DNA of 64,000 nucleotides from Anaerofilum sp. An201 (GTDB lineage Bacteria; Bacillota; Clostridia; Oscillospirales; Ruminococcaceae). Below, in pieces: positions 8,321-15,781 of the stretch (position 1 is its first letter; the number at the start of each line of letters is the position of its first letter). A model generated the notes under the pieces. That model was given only the letters and a program-made list of their open reading frames with translations, was not told the DNA's origin and ran no database searches. The position numbers and the translations under genes were made by a program. Location: positions 1 to 64,000 of the forward strand of contig NZ_NFJT01000004.1 of NCBI RefSeq assembly GCF_002160015.1. The letters run 5' to 3'.

Positions 8321-9516
8321 GTCATTCCTCCCATCTGAAGCCCCTGTTCCCGCTGGCACTGATCCACCGGATCTTCTGCCATCAGTTCCTCCAGATCTAC
8401 TGTGCCAACATAGGCGATGTAGCCTCGGTCGGTAAACACGCCCGACTGATAGTCCATGTGCTGCAGGCCATACCGCTCGTAGTCATAAAACTCGTCCAGA
8501 TTGGGGTCATACTCAAAATGGCCGGATCTCTGAATCATGTATTTCCCATATTCCTCGGGGGTATGAGCGCCGGGGGCGAATTCAAACAGATCCATGTTTT
8601 CCGCCAGACGGCGGATCTGGCTGGCGTTTTCCGGCTTGGCCATGCTTACTGCCGCTCCCAACTTCTTGCGGTCATGAATCGAAAACTTCTCCACAGCCAG
8701 CGCCAGCTCATTGAGTTCGTGGATGTTATCGCACTGGAAGTCCAGTGCTACATCCACTTCCTCTGGGAATGAACTGTCAGCTATAAAGAGGCGCATATCC
8801 TTTGGGTCAGCAATGCCGGAACGCTGCATGGCGCGCTCAATTTGTCCTTTTGATGCAGGGAGATAGATCCAGGTCACATTCCTGCTGTTCTCCGGCTCCC
8901 ACCGGGTGGATATCCCGACAGCAGTCATATCGGCCTCATAGTGGTAGCAGGGCAGGTGTTTTCCATCATAGAGCTGTGAAAGCTGCATGCCGTTGTCATA
9001 GACCACGCCATAGCGGGTGACGGTTCCCTCATTGTCCTCAATCAGCAGAATGGCGGTTTCCGCTCCGTCCAACTGCTCCAATTCTTCCATGCTTGCGCAG
9101 CCGCCGTGGATGTTCATGTAGTGGTCACGGCCAATCTCCTTTAAATTTGTGAAGTCCGTAATCACCGTTGCCTGCTGACAACAAAAGGTCAGATTGATGA
9201 GATCCTTCATGCTGGCGAGATTCAGCTTTTCAGCCATCGCCTGAAATTGCGAAAACTCGCCCACAGTAAAGCTGTCCAACCGCTTTGCCAGATAGTCCAA
9301 CTCATCAATGTTGACCTTGGTGCATACCAGCCGATTCAGCACAGGCCAGGCACTGTCGAGCGAGTCCAAGCGGCAGTCGGCTTCAGAGGCACCGCCGATC
9401 TCCAGTGCCTCCAACAGCGAAACGCAGTGGTCGTACTGATTTCTGGGAATGGGAAGAAGGATCGTCGCAACACCGTATTCCGGGTGGTCGGCGTTGCTCA
9501 GAACTGCTTCCATCAT
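8317..9516 (-). CDS. ArdA-like antirestriction protein (copy 1, two modules)
   Basis: The roughly 399-residue protein starts with a strand VATILLPIPRNQYD, then module 1 (IDELDYLAKRLDSF, LGRDHY-like IGRDHYMNIHGG) and module 2 (IHELNELALAVEKF, MDLFEFAPGAHTPEEYG, YDYERYGLQH...GVFTDRGYIAYVG). The second module is the closest to classical ArdA in this window. In-frame starts at 9519 (GTG), 9516 and 9513 (ATG) follow AAGGTG; I give 9516. It leads the antirestriction run, and copy 2 is coupled to it. The likely job is inhibiting type I restriction as the element enters a new host. Confidence 0.78.
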   Translation of the reverse strand: MMEAVLSNADHPEYGVATILLPIPRNQYDHCVSLLEALEIGGASEADCRLDSLDSAWPVLNRLVCTKVNIDELDYLAKRLDSFTVGEFSQFQAMAEKLNLASMKDLINLTFCCQQATVITDFTNLKEIGRDHYMNIHGGCASMEELEQLDGAETAILLIEDNEGTVTRYGVVYDNGMQLSQLYDGKHLPCYHYEADMTAVGISTRWEPENSRNVTWIYLPASKGQIERAMQRSGIADPKDMRLFIADSSFPEEVDVALDFQCDNIHELNELALAVEKFSIHDRKKLGAAVSMAKPENASQIRRLAENMDLFEFAPGAHTPEEYGKYMIQRSGHFEYDPNLDEFYDYERYGLQHMDYQSGVFTDRGYIAYVGTVDLEELMAEDPVDQCQREQGLQMGGMT

Positions 9517-9530
9517 CACATTGCATCACC

Positions 9531-10211
9531 TTACTTTCCTTCAAAATTCAAAATCGCATCTCCGTACTTAGCCAGAAGCAGAGCGCAGACAATCAGGTGG
9601 AACGCCTCATCTGTGACCAATTCGGGGGATGCGAGATCGGCAAGAGTGATATTGCGGCTGCCGGTGGAGATGGCTTTGGCCGCCTGATAAACACTGTACA
9701 GCTCCGGTTGGATGCCGGCGAGCTGGACAGATTGGAAGTCAAACCCACTGGCATCAAACTTCCAGATCATCCTGCGCCAGATGTCCCCATACGCCGTGAG
9801 AAGAAACAGTGCGACCAGGTTACGGTTCGGCATTCGAAAACAGCGCTCACGCCAGTGCTGCCAGCGCTCACGATGACTATCGCTCAGGAAAAATTCAATG
9901 GAGCAGCCATTGAAACTCCTCTCTAACCGGGCCTGAAGCTGCGCTCCAGCTTCAGGGAAGAAGCAATCCCTGACAAACTCGTTGAGGTCAATCGCACCAG
10001 CCACGATCCGTTCATCCAGACAGACGCACTGCTCCAAAGGGCAGGGATGATTGCGTCTGAAGTTCATGCAGTATGGGCACTCCATGTCATCTCTGCTATA
10101 TTGAAAACCGGGATAGTATCGGCCATGGCCTCTGGGCTTGAAATAGGGCGGGGTCATCATCTGCTGTTCCATCTGGCACAGCGGTGTATCCCGCATGAAG
10201 TAGCGTGTCAT
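9531..10211 (-). CDS. Cysteine-motif element protein of unknown function
   Basis: The 226-residue protein has a compact cysteine set near residues 38-56 (CPYCMNF, then CPLEQC and CVCLDER) that looks like a small metal-binding knuckle. The remainder is mostly helical, with RWQHWRERCFRMPNRNLVALFLL around the centre and a helical tail ending ILNFEGK. I do not recognise the family. The true start is ATG 10211, overlapping the upstream stop as ATGA, rather than the longer reading from 10247. Its place in the operon suggests a role in element DNA metabolism or host takeover, but no specific function is supported. Confidence 0.6.
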   Translation of the reverse strand: MTRYFMRDTPLCQMEQQMMTPPYFKPRGHGRYYPGFQYSRDDMECPYCMNFRRNHPCPLEQCVCLDERIVAGAIDLNEFVRDCFFPEAGAQLQARLERSFNGCSIEFFLSDSHRERWQHWRERCFRMPNRNLVALFLLTAYGDIWRRMIWKFDASGFDFQSVQLAGIQPELYSVYQAAKAISTGSRNITLADLASPELVTDEAFHLIVCALLLAKYGDAILNFEGK

Positions 10212-10651
10212 AAGGTCATGCCCATCCCTTTCTGCTTGATTTCGCAATCGTCTTCCCTGATTCCCTCATTCTCCTCCGTATCGCTTTTCTGGCCGGGCAT
10301 AAGGCATTCGCCCGGATAAAGCTCCATTTCGTACAGCACGCTGTTATCACCGCTTCTGCGGTCAAGAACCTTGATGGTCGTGCCCTCAAATAAATAGTTG
10401 GATGCCTTTTCGAAATCAGAGCGGAATCCCTTCCCGTAATTACAGGTCGAATACTGATGAGTCGGCTGATCCTTGACCACGGAATAGTAAGCGTTGGTCT
10501 GAACCTCAGTCACCACCCGTACAAGCCCGACCAGGGCAGGGTGCTTGCTATGGCTGGTTGCCACCAACTCTGTCCCGGGGCGGATACAGCGTTTCAACTC
10601 AGCCAGGTTTTTGATGCGCAGCGGCGCTTTTTGTTCGTTCTTTTGATCCAA
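10208..10651 (-). CDS. Hypothetical element protein, 147 residues
   Basis: I do not recognise this protein. It is small and mixed alpha/beta: a basic N-terminus (DQKNEQKAPLRIKNLAELKR), then a beta-rich middle (TELVATSHS, LVGLVRVVTEVQTN, YYSVVKDQ) and an acidic tail. The start is a TTG at 10651 with AGGAGG 8 bases upstream, one of three TTG starts in this operon. It overlaps the next gene through ATGA. It begins the main run of coupled genes after a terminator hairpin at 10683-10722. Confidence 0.6.
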   Translation of the reverse strand: MDQKNEQKAPLRIKNLAELKRCIRPGTELVATSHSKHPALVGLVRVVTEVQTNAYYSVVKDQPTHQYSTCNYGKGFRSDFEKASNYLFEGTTIKVLDRRSGDNSVLYEMELYPGECLMPGQKSDTEENEGIREDDCEIKQKGMGMTL

Positions 10652-10682
10652 TCTTCAATCCTCCTGTCTGGTTTGAGGCAAT

Positions 10683-10722
10683 AAAAAAGCGCCGGAGTCT
10701 TATTTCTAAAACTCCGGCGCTT
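10683..10722 (-). terminator. Intrinsic terminator between element genes
   Basis: On the leftward strand the stem AAGCGCCGGAGT/ACTCCGGCGCTT is followed by TTTTTTATT. It separates the gene ending at 10728 from the long operon starting at 10651 and may set the ratio of the two. Confidence 0.8.
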
Positions 10723-10727
10723 GAATA

Positions 10728-11402
10728 TTACATGATCGGTTCTTGGTTATAGGGTTCCATGAGGTGCTGCTCCTGCTCCCTTATGCGATCCAGAGCATCG
10801 GGAGCTGCAATGGCAATCTGCTCCTGAATGCCCCGGATGCACTTTTCCTGCTCGGCAGTCAAATCAAAACCAGCGTCTAAGGTGTCAGAGCAGCACCGGT
10901 AGATTTCGATAAGATGCTCCTGATTGAAGATCTGCTGTTTGGAAATGAGGCCGGCGCGGATGGCGAAGTCCTGTTTGGCACCTGCATAGTTTTCCTGAAA
11001 GTAATTGCCCTGATTGAGACCTGTGCGGTCGAAGCTCCAGTCCCATGTGACGAATTGGACGCCAAGCCGGGTGGGATGGGCAGCCAGCACGGCTCCATTG
11101 AAGTCAGCCAGCAGGCGGTAGTCACCGGTCAGGCTTTGGGCTTGCAGGGGCGGGGCCTGTTCCAGCAGTGTCATGTACTCCCGCACGGTGCAGGCCAGAT
11201 CGGTGGCTCGCTCACAGGCTCGTTCCCGTTCCGGCGTCGCTACATCCTCCTGCCAGTAGCGAACGCCTCCGTCCGCTGTGATCCGGCAGAGGGGGAGACC
11301 ATCCCACTCCACAGGAAGCAATTCATCCTGTTCCGGCTGCGGAGTGAATCCCTCACAGTGGAGAGCGGTGCGAAGCTCCTGAAAAAACTGTTCTCGGTTC
11401 AT
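10728..11402 (-). CDS. Hypothetical element protein, 224 residues
   Basis: This is the outermost element gene next to the tRNA. The 224-residue protein is acidic and rich in glutamine, with AACERATDL-type helices in the middle and the phrase FVTWDWSFDRTGLNQGNYF near residue 120. The C-terminus is helical. I cannot name the family; comparable proteins occur, from memory, near the ends of clostridial integrative elements. The ATG follows AGGAGGT at 7 bases. Transcription ends at the terminator at 10683-10722, so it is a single-gene unit unless antiterminated. Confidence 0.6.
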   Translation of the reverse strand: MNREQFFQELRTALHCEGFTPQPEQDELLPVEWDGLPLCRITADGGVRYWQEDVATPERERACERATDLACTVREYMTLLEQAPPLQAQSLTGDYRLLADFNGAVLAAHPTRLGVQFVTWDWSFDRTGLNQGNYFQENYAGAKQDFAIRAGLISKQQIFNQEHLIEIYRCCSDTLDAGFDLTAEQEKCIRGIQEQIAIAAPDALDRIREQEQHLMEPYNQEPIM

Positions 11403-11420
11403 TTACTACCTCCTGATATT

Positions 11421-11569
11421 TAGTGCCCTTTTTGAATTTGTCTGAAAGCAAAAAGGGCGCCAATCTGATGGCCCGTCGTGACCAACAAATTGACGCCTCA
11501 AATTTTGTGTATTCTATTGATAGAAAAATAGCGCCCTTTTTGAAAATTGATGCTTCAAAAAGGGCGCTA
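11421..11569. repeat. Cluster of four GCCCTTTTTGAA motifs at the element end
   Basis: The motif TAGYGCCCTTTTTGAA occurs directly at 11421-11436 and 11529-11544, and inverted at 11449-11460 and 11554-11569. The last pair is a perfect 16-bp inverted repeat with a 9-base spacer. Direct plus inverted copies between the last element gene and the tRNA fit recombinase or excisionase binding sites, or an operator. None contains a long ORF worth calling. Confidence 0.6.
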
Positions 11570-11689
11570 CATGGTTTCTGGTTTTGCCAACCTCCGAGAA
11601 GAGGGGGTTCGAATCCCACCAGTTAGGGGGAAACAGCGGTTGGCATCTATGGAATCATCCGTGAATTTTTGAGCTGAAAAAGCCCGGAA

Positions 11690-11731
11690 ACGGTTGATGC
11701 CACTGGCTTTTCGCCAGTGGCATCTATACCG
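11690..11731 (-). terminator. Hairpin downstream of tRNA-Lys
   Basis: The perfect stem GATGCCACTGGC/GCCAGTGGCATC (12 bp, 5-base loop) is extended by AAACGGT/ACCGTTT flanks. A TTTTT run follows six bases later on the leftward strand. It is the likely terminator of the tRNA transcript. Confidence 0.65.
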
Positions 11732-11742
11732 TTTTGATTTTA

Positions 11743-11818
11743 TGGTGAGCCATCGGGGATTCGAACCCCGGACACCCTGATTAAAAGTCAGGTGCTCTGC
11801 CAACTGAGCTAATGGCTC
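11743..11818 (-). tRNA. tRNA-Lys (anticodon TTT)
   Basis: The 76-base gene folds as a standard cloverleaf. The acceptor stem is GAGCCAT/ATGGCTC with discriminator A and encoded CCA (11743-11745). The anticodon stem is CCTGA/TCAGG around loop CTTTTAA, and the T-arm is CCGGGGTTCGAATCCCCG. Anticodon TTT reads lysine codons AAA and AAG. It is a lone tRNA with its own promoter. Its 3' end faces the mobile element, the usual arrangement when a tRNA serves as an integration target. Confidence 0.97.
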
Positions 11819-11831
11819 ACGGCGCTATATT

Positions 11832-11860
11832 ATTATAGCAACCTGCCGGTGGTATGTCAA
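11832..11860 (-). promoter_or_regulatory. Promoter of tRNA-Lys
   Basis: Leftward TTGACA (11855-11860), a 17-base spacer and TATAAT (11832-11837), both perfect consensus, about 14 bases before the tRNA 5' end. Confidence 0.85.
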
Positions 11861-11879
11861 GGGATTTCGATAAAAAAAT

Positions 11880-12731
11880 TCAGCCCTCTGCCATCGCCAC
11901 CAGATACTTGTGCACGCGCAGGCGATACTGGTCGTACATGCCAAGGCTCTCATACAGCGCTTTGTAGTATCCAAAGAGGCTTCGCTTGGTGCCCAGCGCC
12001 CCGCGCAGGGTGATCTGGGTGGAGGTGATGCTGGCGGGATTCTTCACATAGTAATAGATGGGAGTGGTCAGCGCGCAGAAGCGGGACGCATAGCGGATGT
12101 ATTCCAGATTGAACAGGAAATCCTCGCTCCAGCCCAGTTCCTCGCTGCATTGCAGCTGGTGGGTGTGGATGATGTCGGCGCGGTAGAGCTTGTTCCACAT
12201 CACGCCGTAATAGAAGCTGGCCGGTTCGTCCATCAGATGCCGGGCGAAGGTGCGGGTGTCCATCGGCTGCTGGCTGTCCAGGAAACCAATCGCCTTCAGC
12301 GCCGGGCGGCGGGGCAGCAGACGCGCCATCACGCACGGTTCGGCCGGTTCGTCCTCCTCGGGGCGCACCCGCCAGTAGTGCGCGATCACCAGGTCGCTGG
12401 CGGTGGCAAGCGCCCGGTCCACCAGCAGCTCGGTGGCGTTGGGCGCCAGGTAGTCGTCGCTGTCCACAAACTGCAGATATTCGCCCTTCGCCACTCCAAT
12501 GGCCAGATTGCGGGTGGCGGATACGCCCGAGTTCGGCTTGTCCAGCACCTGGATGCGCCTGTCCACCCCGGCGTACATGCGGCAGATCTCCAGGCTTGCA
12601 TCGTGGCTCCCGTCGTTTACCAAAAGGATCTCCAGATTTTTATAGCTCTGCCGCCGCACGCTCTCGATGCAGCGGCCAAGATGCGGGGCCGCGTTGTATA
12701 CCGGCACGATCACAGTCACCAGTGGCTGCAT
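11880..12731 (-). CDS. Family 2 glycosyltransferase
   Basis: The 283-residue GT-A fold enzyme should move a sugar from a nucleotide-sugar donor to a cell-surface glycan acceptor. The N-terminal signature VIVPVYNAAPHLGRCIESV starts at residue 7, and the metal-binding DXD-type motif FVDSDDYLAPN is near residue 94. WSEDFLFNLEYI near residue 210 is the conserved acidic region. No membrane segment is obvious. ATG 12731 has AAGGAGG upstream; the open frame continues to 14054 only as a shadow of potA. It stands alone between the tRNA and the divergent pot operon, so the acceptor cannot be inferred. Confidence 0.9.
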   Translation of the reverse strand: MQPLVTVIVPVYNAAPHLGRCIESVRRQSYKNLEILLVNDGSHDASLEICRMYAGVDRRIQVLDKPNSGVSATRNLAIGVAKGEYLQFVDSDDYLAPNATELLVDRALATASDLVIAHYWRVRPEEDEPAEPCVMARLLPRRPALKAIGFLDSQQPMDTRTFARHLMDEPASFYYGVMWNKLYRADIIHTHQLQCSEELGWSEDFLFNLEYIRYASRFCALTTPIYYYVKNPASITSTQITLRGALGTKRSLFGYYKALYESLGMYDQYRLRVHKYLVAMAEG

Positions 12732-12898
12732 CCCGTTGTCCTCCTTGCTGTGGAATACATCTATTATAACACACCCAAACCGGCTTGTCATGGAGAATTT
12801 CCGCCCGGCGGCGAAGGTTCCAGCGTCCCGCAAGAAAGATTTTTGCCCCCCGCAGCAAATTTTTGTGGGGGAAAACCGGGCTTTTTTCAGAAAACCTC

Positions 12899-12926
12899 TT
12901 TGCAAGCCGCACAAATTTGGTATAAT
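12899..12926 (+). promoter_or_regulatory. Promoter of the pot operon
   Basis: TTTGCA (12899-12904), a 16-base spacer and a perfect TATAAT (12921-12926). The transcript would carry an 80-base leader with hairpins before potA. Confidence 0.65.
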
Positions 12927-12937
12927 AATAAGCATCG

Positions 12938-12993
12938 AAAAGGCTCCAAATGGGACCTTTTTCGGGTCCGCCGCTTGCTGCGCGGGCTTTTTT
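12938..12993 (+). promoter_or_regulatory. Leader with terminator-like hairpin upstream of potA
   Basis: A first hairpin (AAAAGGCTCC/GGGACCTTTT) is followed by a G+C stem GTCCGC/GCGGGC (12966-12987) and six T. GGACC in the first can instead pair with GGTCC in the second, so the structures are mutually exclusive, as in attenuators. The signal is unknown. Confidence 0.45.
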
Positions 12994-13010
12994 GCCAGGA
13001 GGGAGCCTCT

Positions 13011-14090
13011 ATGGATCAACCTGTTCTGCAATTGCAGAATATCACAAAACAATTTGACGGCACCCCGGTGCTGCGCGGGATCGACCTGTGCGTGAACGCG
13101 GGGGAATTCATCACGCTGCTGGGTGCGTCGGGCTGCGGCAAAACCACCACCCTCCGCATCATCGCGGGTCTGGAAACGCCGGACACCGGCAAGGTGCTGC
13201 TGGGCGGCGAAGACGTCACCAGCCTTGCGCCCAACCGCCGCGGCGTCAACACCGTGTTTCAGAACTACGCGCTGTTTCCCCACATGACGGTGGCGGCCAA
13301 CGTCGGCTACGGGCTGCGTTTGCAGAAAAAGGACAAAGCCGACATCCGCACGCGCGTGGAAAAGCTGCTGGAGCTGGTGCAGCTGGAAGGCTACGGCAAG
13401 CGCATGCCGGCCGAGCTGTCGGGCGGGCAGAAGCAGCGTGTGGCCATCGCGCGGGCGCTGGCGGTGCAGCCGAAGGTGCTGCTGCTGGACGAACCGCTGG
13501 GCGCGCTGGACCTGCAGCTGCGCCGCCAGATGCAGTTTGAGCTGAAGCGTCTGCAGCAGCAGCTGGGCCTGACCTTCATCTACATCACCCACGACCAGGA
13601 AGAGGCGCTGAACATGTCCAGCCGCATCGCCGTGATGCGGGACGGACGCTTTGAACAGATCGGCACCCCCGCCGAGGTCTACGACCATCCCCGCACCGCC
13701 TATGTGGCCCGCTTTGTGGGCACCGCCAACATCCTGCGCGGCACTGTGAAGCGCTCCGGCCCGGTCACCTGCATCGAAACGCCCGCCGGATGTGCCTGTG
13801 CCGCGGCGCAGGGCACGCCGCCGGCTGCCGGCAGCACGGCCAGCCTGGCCGTTCGCAGCGAGCAGGTGCAGTTCTCCACCGACCTCTCCGCCGACGGGAT
13901 GGACGGCGTGATCCGGGAAAAGAACTTCGCGGGCGGGATGCTTCGCATCGTGCTGGAGCTGGCAGGCGGCCAGCAGCTGGTGGCCAGCCGCCACGGCATC
14001 GACCTTCCCGCCCAGCCCGGCCAGCAGGTGAAGATCACCTGGCAGCCGGACCACGCGGTGCTGGTGCAGGACGAGGAGGCGGGCGCATGA
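13011..14090 (+). CDS. potA: Spermidine/putrescine ABC transporter ATP-binding subunit
   Basis: The 359-residue cytoplasmic ATPase drives polyamine uptake with PotB, PotC and PotD. Walker A is [10 protein letters not shown] near residue 39, the Q-loop is FQNYALFP, the signature is LSGGQKQR near 138, Walker B is [12 protein letters not shown] and the switch histidine is in ITHD. A C-terminal TOBE-like regulatory domain covers about residues 240-359. GAGGG precedes the ATG. The stop overlaps the potB start as ATGA, so the operon is coupled. The leader upstream has attenuator-like hairpins. Confidence 0.93.
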   Translation: MDQPVLQLQNITKQFDGTPVLRGIDLCVNAGEFITLLGASGCGKTTTLRIIAGLETPDTGKVLLGGEDVTSLAPNRRGVNTVFQNYALFPHMTVAANVGYGLRLQKKDKADIRTRVEKLLELVQLEGYGKRMPAELSGGQKQRVAIARALAVQPKVLLLDEPLGALDLQLRRQMQFELKRLQQQLGLTFIYITHDQEEALNMSSRIAVMRDGRFEQIGTPAEVYDHPRTAYVARFVGTANILRGTVKRSGPVTCIETPAGCACAAAQGTPPAAGSTASLAVRSEQVQFSTDLSADGMDGVIREKNFAGGMLRIVLELAGGQQLVASRHGIDLPAQPGQQVKITWQPDHAVLVQDEEAGA

Positions 14091-14941
14091 AAAACACCCG
14101 CCGTGGTCTGTGGCTGACCCTTCTGCCCATGTACCTGTTCACGCTGGTGTTTGTGGCCGGGCCGCTGGTGTACATGGTGGTGCTCAGCTTTCTGCAGCGG
14201 GACGAGAGCTGGGGCGTCACCGCCAACTTCACCCTGCAGAACTACACCCAGATCTTCCAGCCGGTCTACCTGCAAACCTTTGCCGACTCGCTGGGCCTGG
14301 CGCTGCTGTCCACCGCGCTGATCGTGCTGGTCGGCTATCCGTTCGGCTATTTTATGGCGCGGCTGTCGGCCCGAGGGAAAAAGCGGATGATGCTGGCGCT
14401 GATGATCCCGTTCTGGACAAGTTCGCTCATCCGCCTGTACGGGTGGATCATCATTTTCCGCGCCAACGGGCCGCTGGACCAGCTGCTGATGGGGCTGCAC
14501 ATCACAAGCGAACCGCTGCGCCTTCTCTACACCTACCCGGCCGTGGTGGTGGGCATGGTGTACGCGCTGGTGCAGTTCATGATCTTCGCGGTGTATTCCA
14601 GCGCCGAGAAGATGGACTGGAGCCTGGTGGAAGCGGCGCGGGACCTGGGCGCTTCGCCCTTCACCGCCTTCTGCACCGTCACCCTGAAAATGACGCTGCC
14701 GGGGCTTTTGTCCGGCGTCATCCTCACCTTTATCCCGTCGATGGGCCTGTTCTTCATCGCCGACATCCTGGGCGGCAATACGGTGGTGCTGGTGGGCAGC
14801 CTGATCGAAGACCAGCTGGTCAAGGCGCACAACACGCCCTTTGCCGCCGCGCTGTCGGTGGTGCTGATGCTGATGACCACCGCGATGATCGCGTTCTACC
14901 GCAAGGTGTCAGACGTGAAGGAACTGGAGGGGCTGCTGTGA
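14087..14941 (+). CDS. potB: Spermidine/putrescine ABC transporter permease PotB
   Basis: The 284-residue integral membrane permease has about six helices. The first begins at residue 9 (LWLTLLPMYLFTLVFVAGPL). The EAARDLGASPFTAF loop near residue 185 is the EAA motif that docks on the PotA ATPase. It pairs with PotC to form the channel. ATGA overlap with potA and GTGA overlap with potC show coupled translation. Length and order match known pot operons. Confidence 0.92.
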   Translation: MKNTRRGLWLTLLPMYLFTLVFVAGPLVYMVVLSFLQRDESWGVTANFTLQNYTQIFQPVYLQTFADSLGLALLSTALIVLVGYPFGYFMARLSARGKKRMMLALMIPFWTSSLIRLYGWIIIFRANGPLDQLLMGLHITSEPLRLLYTYPAVVVGMVYALVQFMIFAVYSSAEKMDWSLVEAARDLGASPFTAFCTVTLKMTLPGLLSGVILTFIPSMGLFFIADILGGNTVVLVGSLIEDQLVKAHNTPFAAALSVVLMLMTTAMIAFYRKVSDVKELEGLL

Positions 14942-15729
14942 AAAAAGGACGTTTCCGCTTTTCGTATCTGTATATGGGGCTGGTGCTGGCGATCATGTAC
15001 CTGCCCATCCTGCTGACGGTGATCTATTCCTTCAACGAGAGCAGGATCAGCTCGGTGTGGGGCGGCTTTTCGCTCACCTGGTACCGGCAGCTGTTCCGGG
15101 ACGAGGAGATGTTCCACGCGCTGTGGAACAGCATCGTGCTGGCAGTGTGCAGCTGTCTGCTGGCCGCCGTGCTGGGCACGCTGGGAGCTTTCGGGATGAC
15201 GCGGGTGAAAAGCCGTCTGAACGGGCCGATGGAGTATCTGTCCACCCTTCCCATCATGATCCCGGAGATCATTCTGGGCATGGTGTTCCTGGCCTTTTTC
15301 GGGCTGCTGGGGCTGCCGTTCGGCATGCTCACCCTGATCCTGGCCCACACGGCCTTCTGTGTGCCGTATATCTTCATGCTGGTGAAGGCGCGGCTGGTGG
15401 GCATGGACCCCAGCCTGGCCGAAGCGGCCCGCGATCTGGGCGCCGGTGAGGTGCGCGTCTTTTTCGACATCACCCTGCCGCTGATCGCCCCGGCCATCGC
15501 GTCGGGTATGCTGCTCAGCTTTGCCATGAGTTTCGACGACGTCATCATCAGCATCTTTGTCACCGGCGTGAACGTGAACACCCTTCCCATCCGGGTGTAC
15601 ACCCAGCTGAAAACCGGCGTCACCCCCGAGATCAACGCCCTGTGCACCCTGATGCTGGCGGGCACGGTGCTGCTGGTGGCGCTGTCTGTCTGGATCGGCC
15701 GGGAGAAAAAGCACGCCCCCAAGCTCTGA
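14938..15729 (+). CDS. potC: Spermidine/putrescine ABC transporter permease PotC
   Basis: The 263-residue second permease has about six membrane helices and an EAA docking loop EAARDLGAGEVRVFF near residue 165. It starts at GTG 14938, overlapping the potB stop as GTGA; no ATG gives a complete first helix. The segment SFAMSFDDVIISIFVTG is characteristic of PotC. It forms the heterodimeric channel with PotB. A 52-base gap separates it from potD. Confidence 0.92.
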   Translation: MKKGRFRFSYLYMGLVLAIMYLPILLTVIYSFNESRISSVWGGFSLTWYRQLFRDEEMFHALWNSIVLAVCSCLLAAVLGTLGAFGMTRVKSRLNGPMEYLSTLPIMIPEIILGMVFLAFFGLLGLPFGMLTLILAHTAFCVPYIFMLVKARLVGMDPSLAEAARDLGAGEVRVFFDITLPLIAPAIASGMLLSFAMSFDDVIISIFVTGVNVNTLPIRVYTQLKTGVTPEINALCTLMLAGTVLLVALSVWIGREKKHAPKL

Positions 15730-15781
15730 CCCCCCTGTTTTGATTTTTATATATTTTATATATAATGTAAGGAGGATTCTT

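Noticed and set aside
1-11402. Restriction-modification system around the D12 methylase
   Set aside because: No endonuclease or specificity subunit is present nearby; the methylase is better read as an orphan.
11598-11625. A second tRNA on the + strand
   Set aside because: Only a T-arm-like and a variable-arm-like stem are present; no acceptor, D-arm or clear anticodon stem can be built.
11353-11803. Short ORFs spanning the junction repeats and tRNA-Lys
   Set aside because: They translate the repeats and the tRNA itself (phrases such as GSNPRW come from tRNA T-arms), so they are not genes.
12732-14054. N-terminal extension of the glycosyltransferase
   Set aside because: The frame stays open only as the antisense of potA; the GT-A fold and ribosome site both place the start at 12731.
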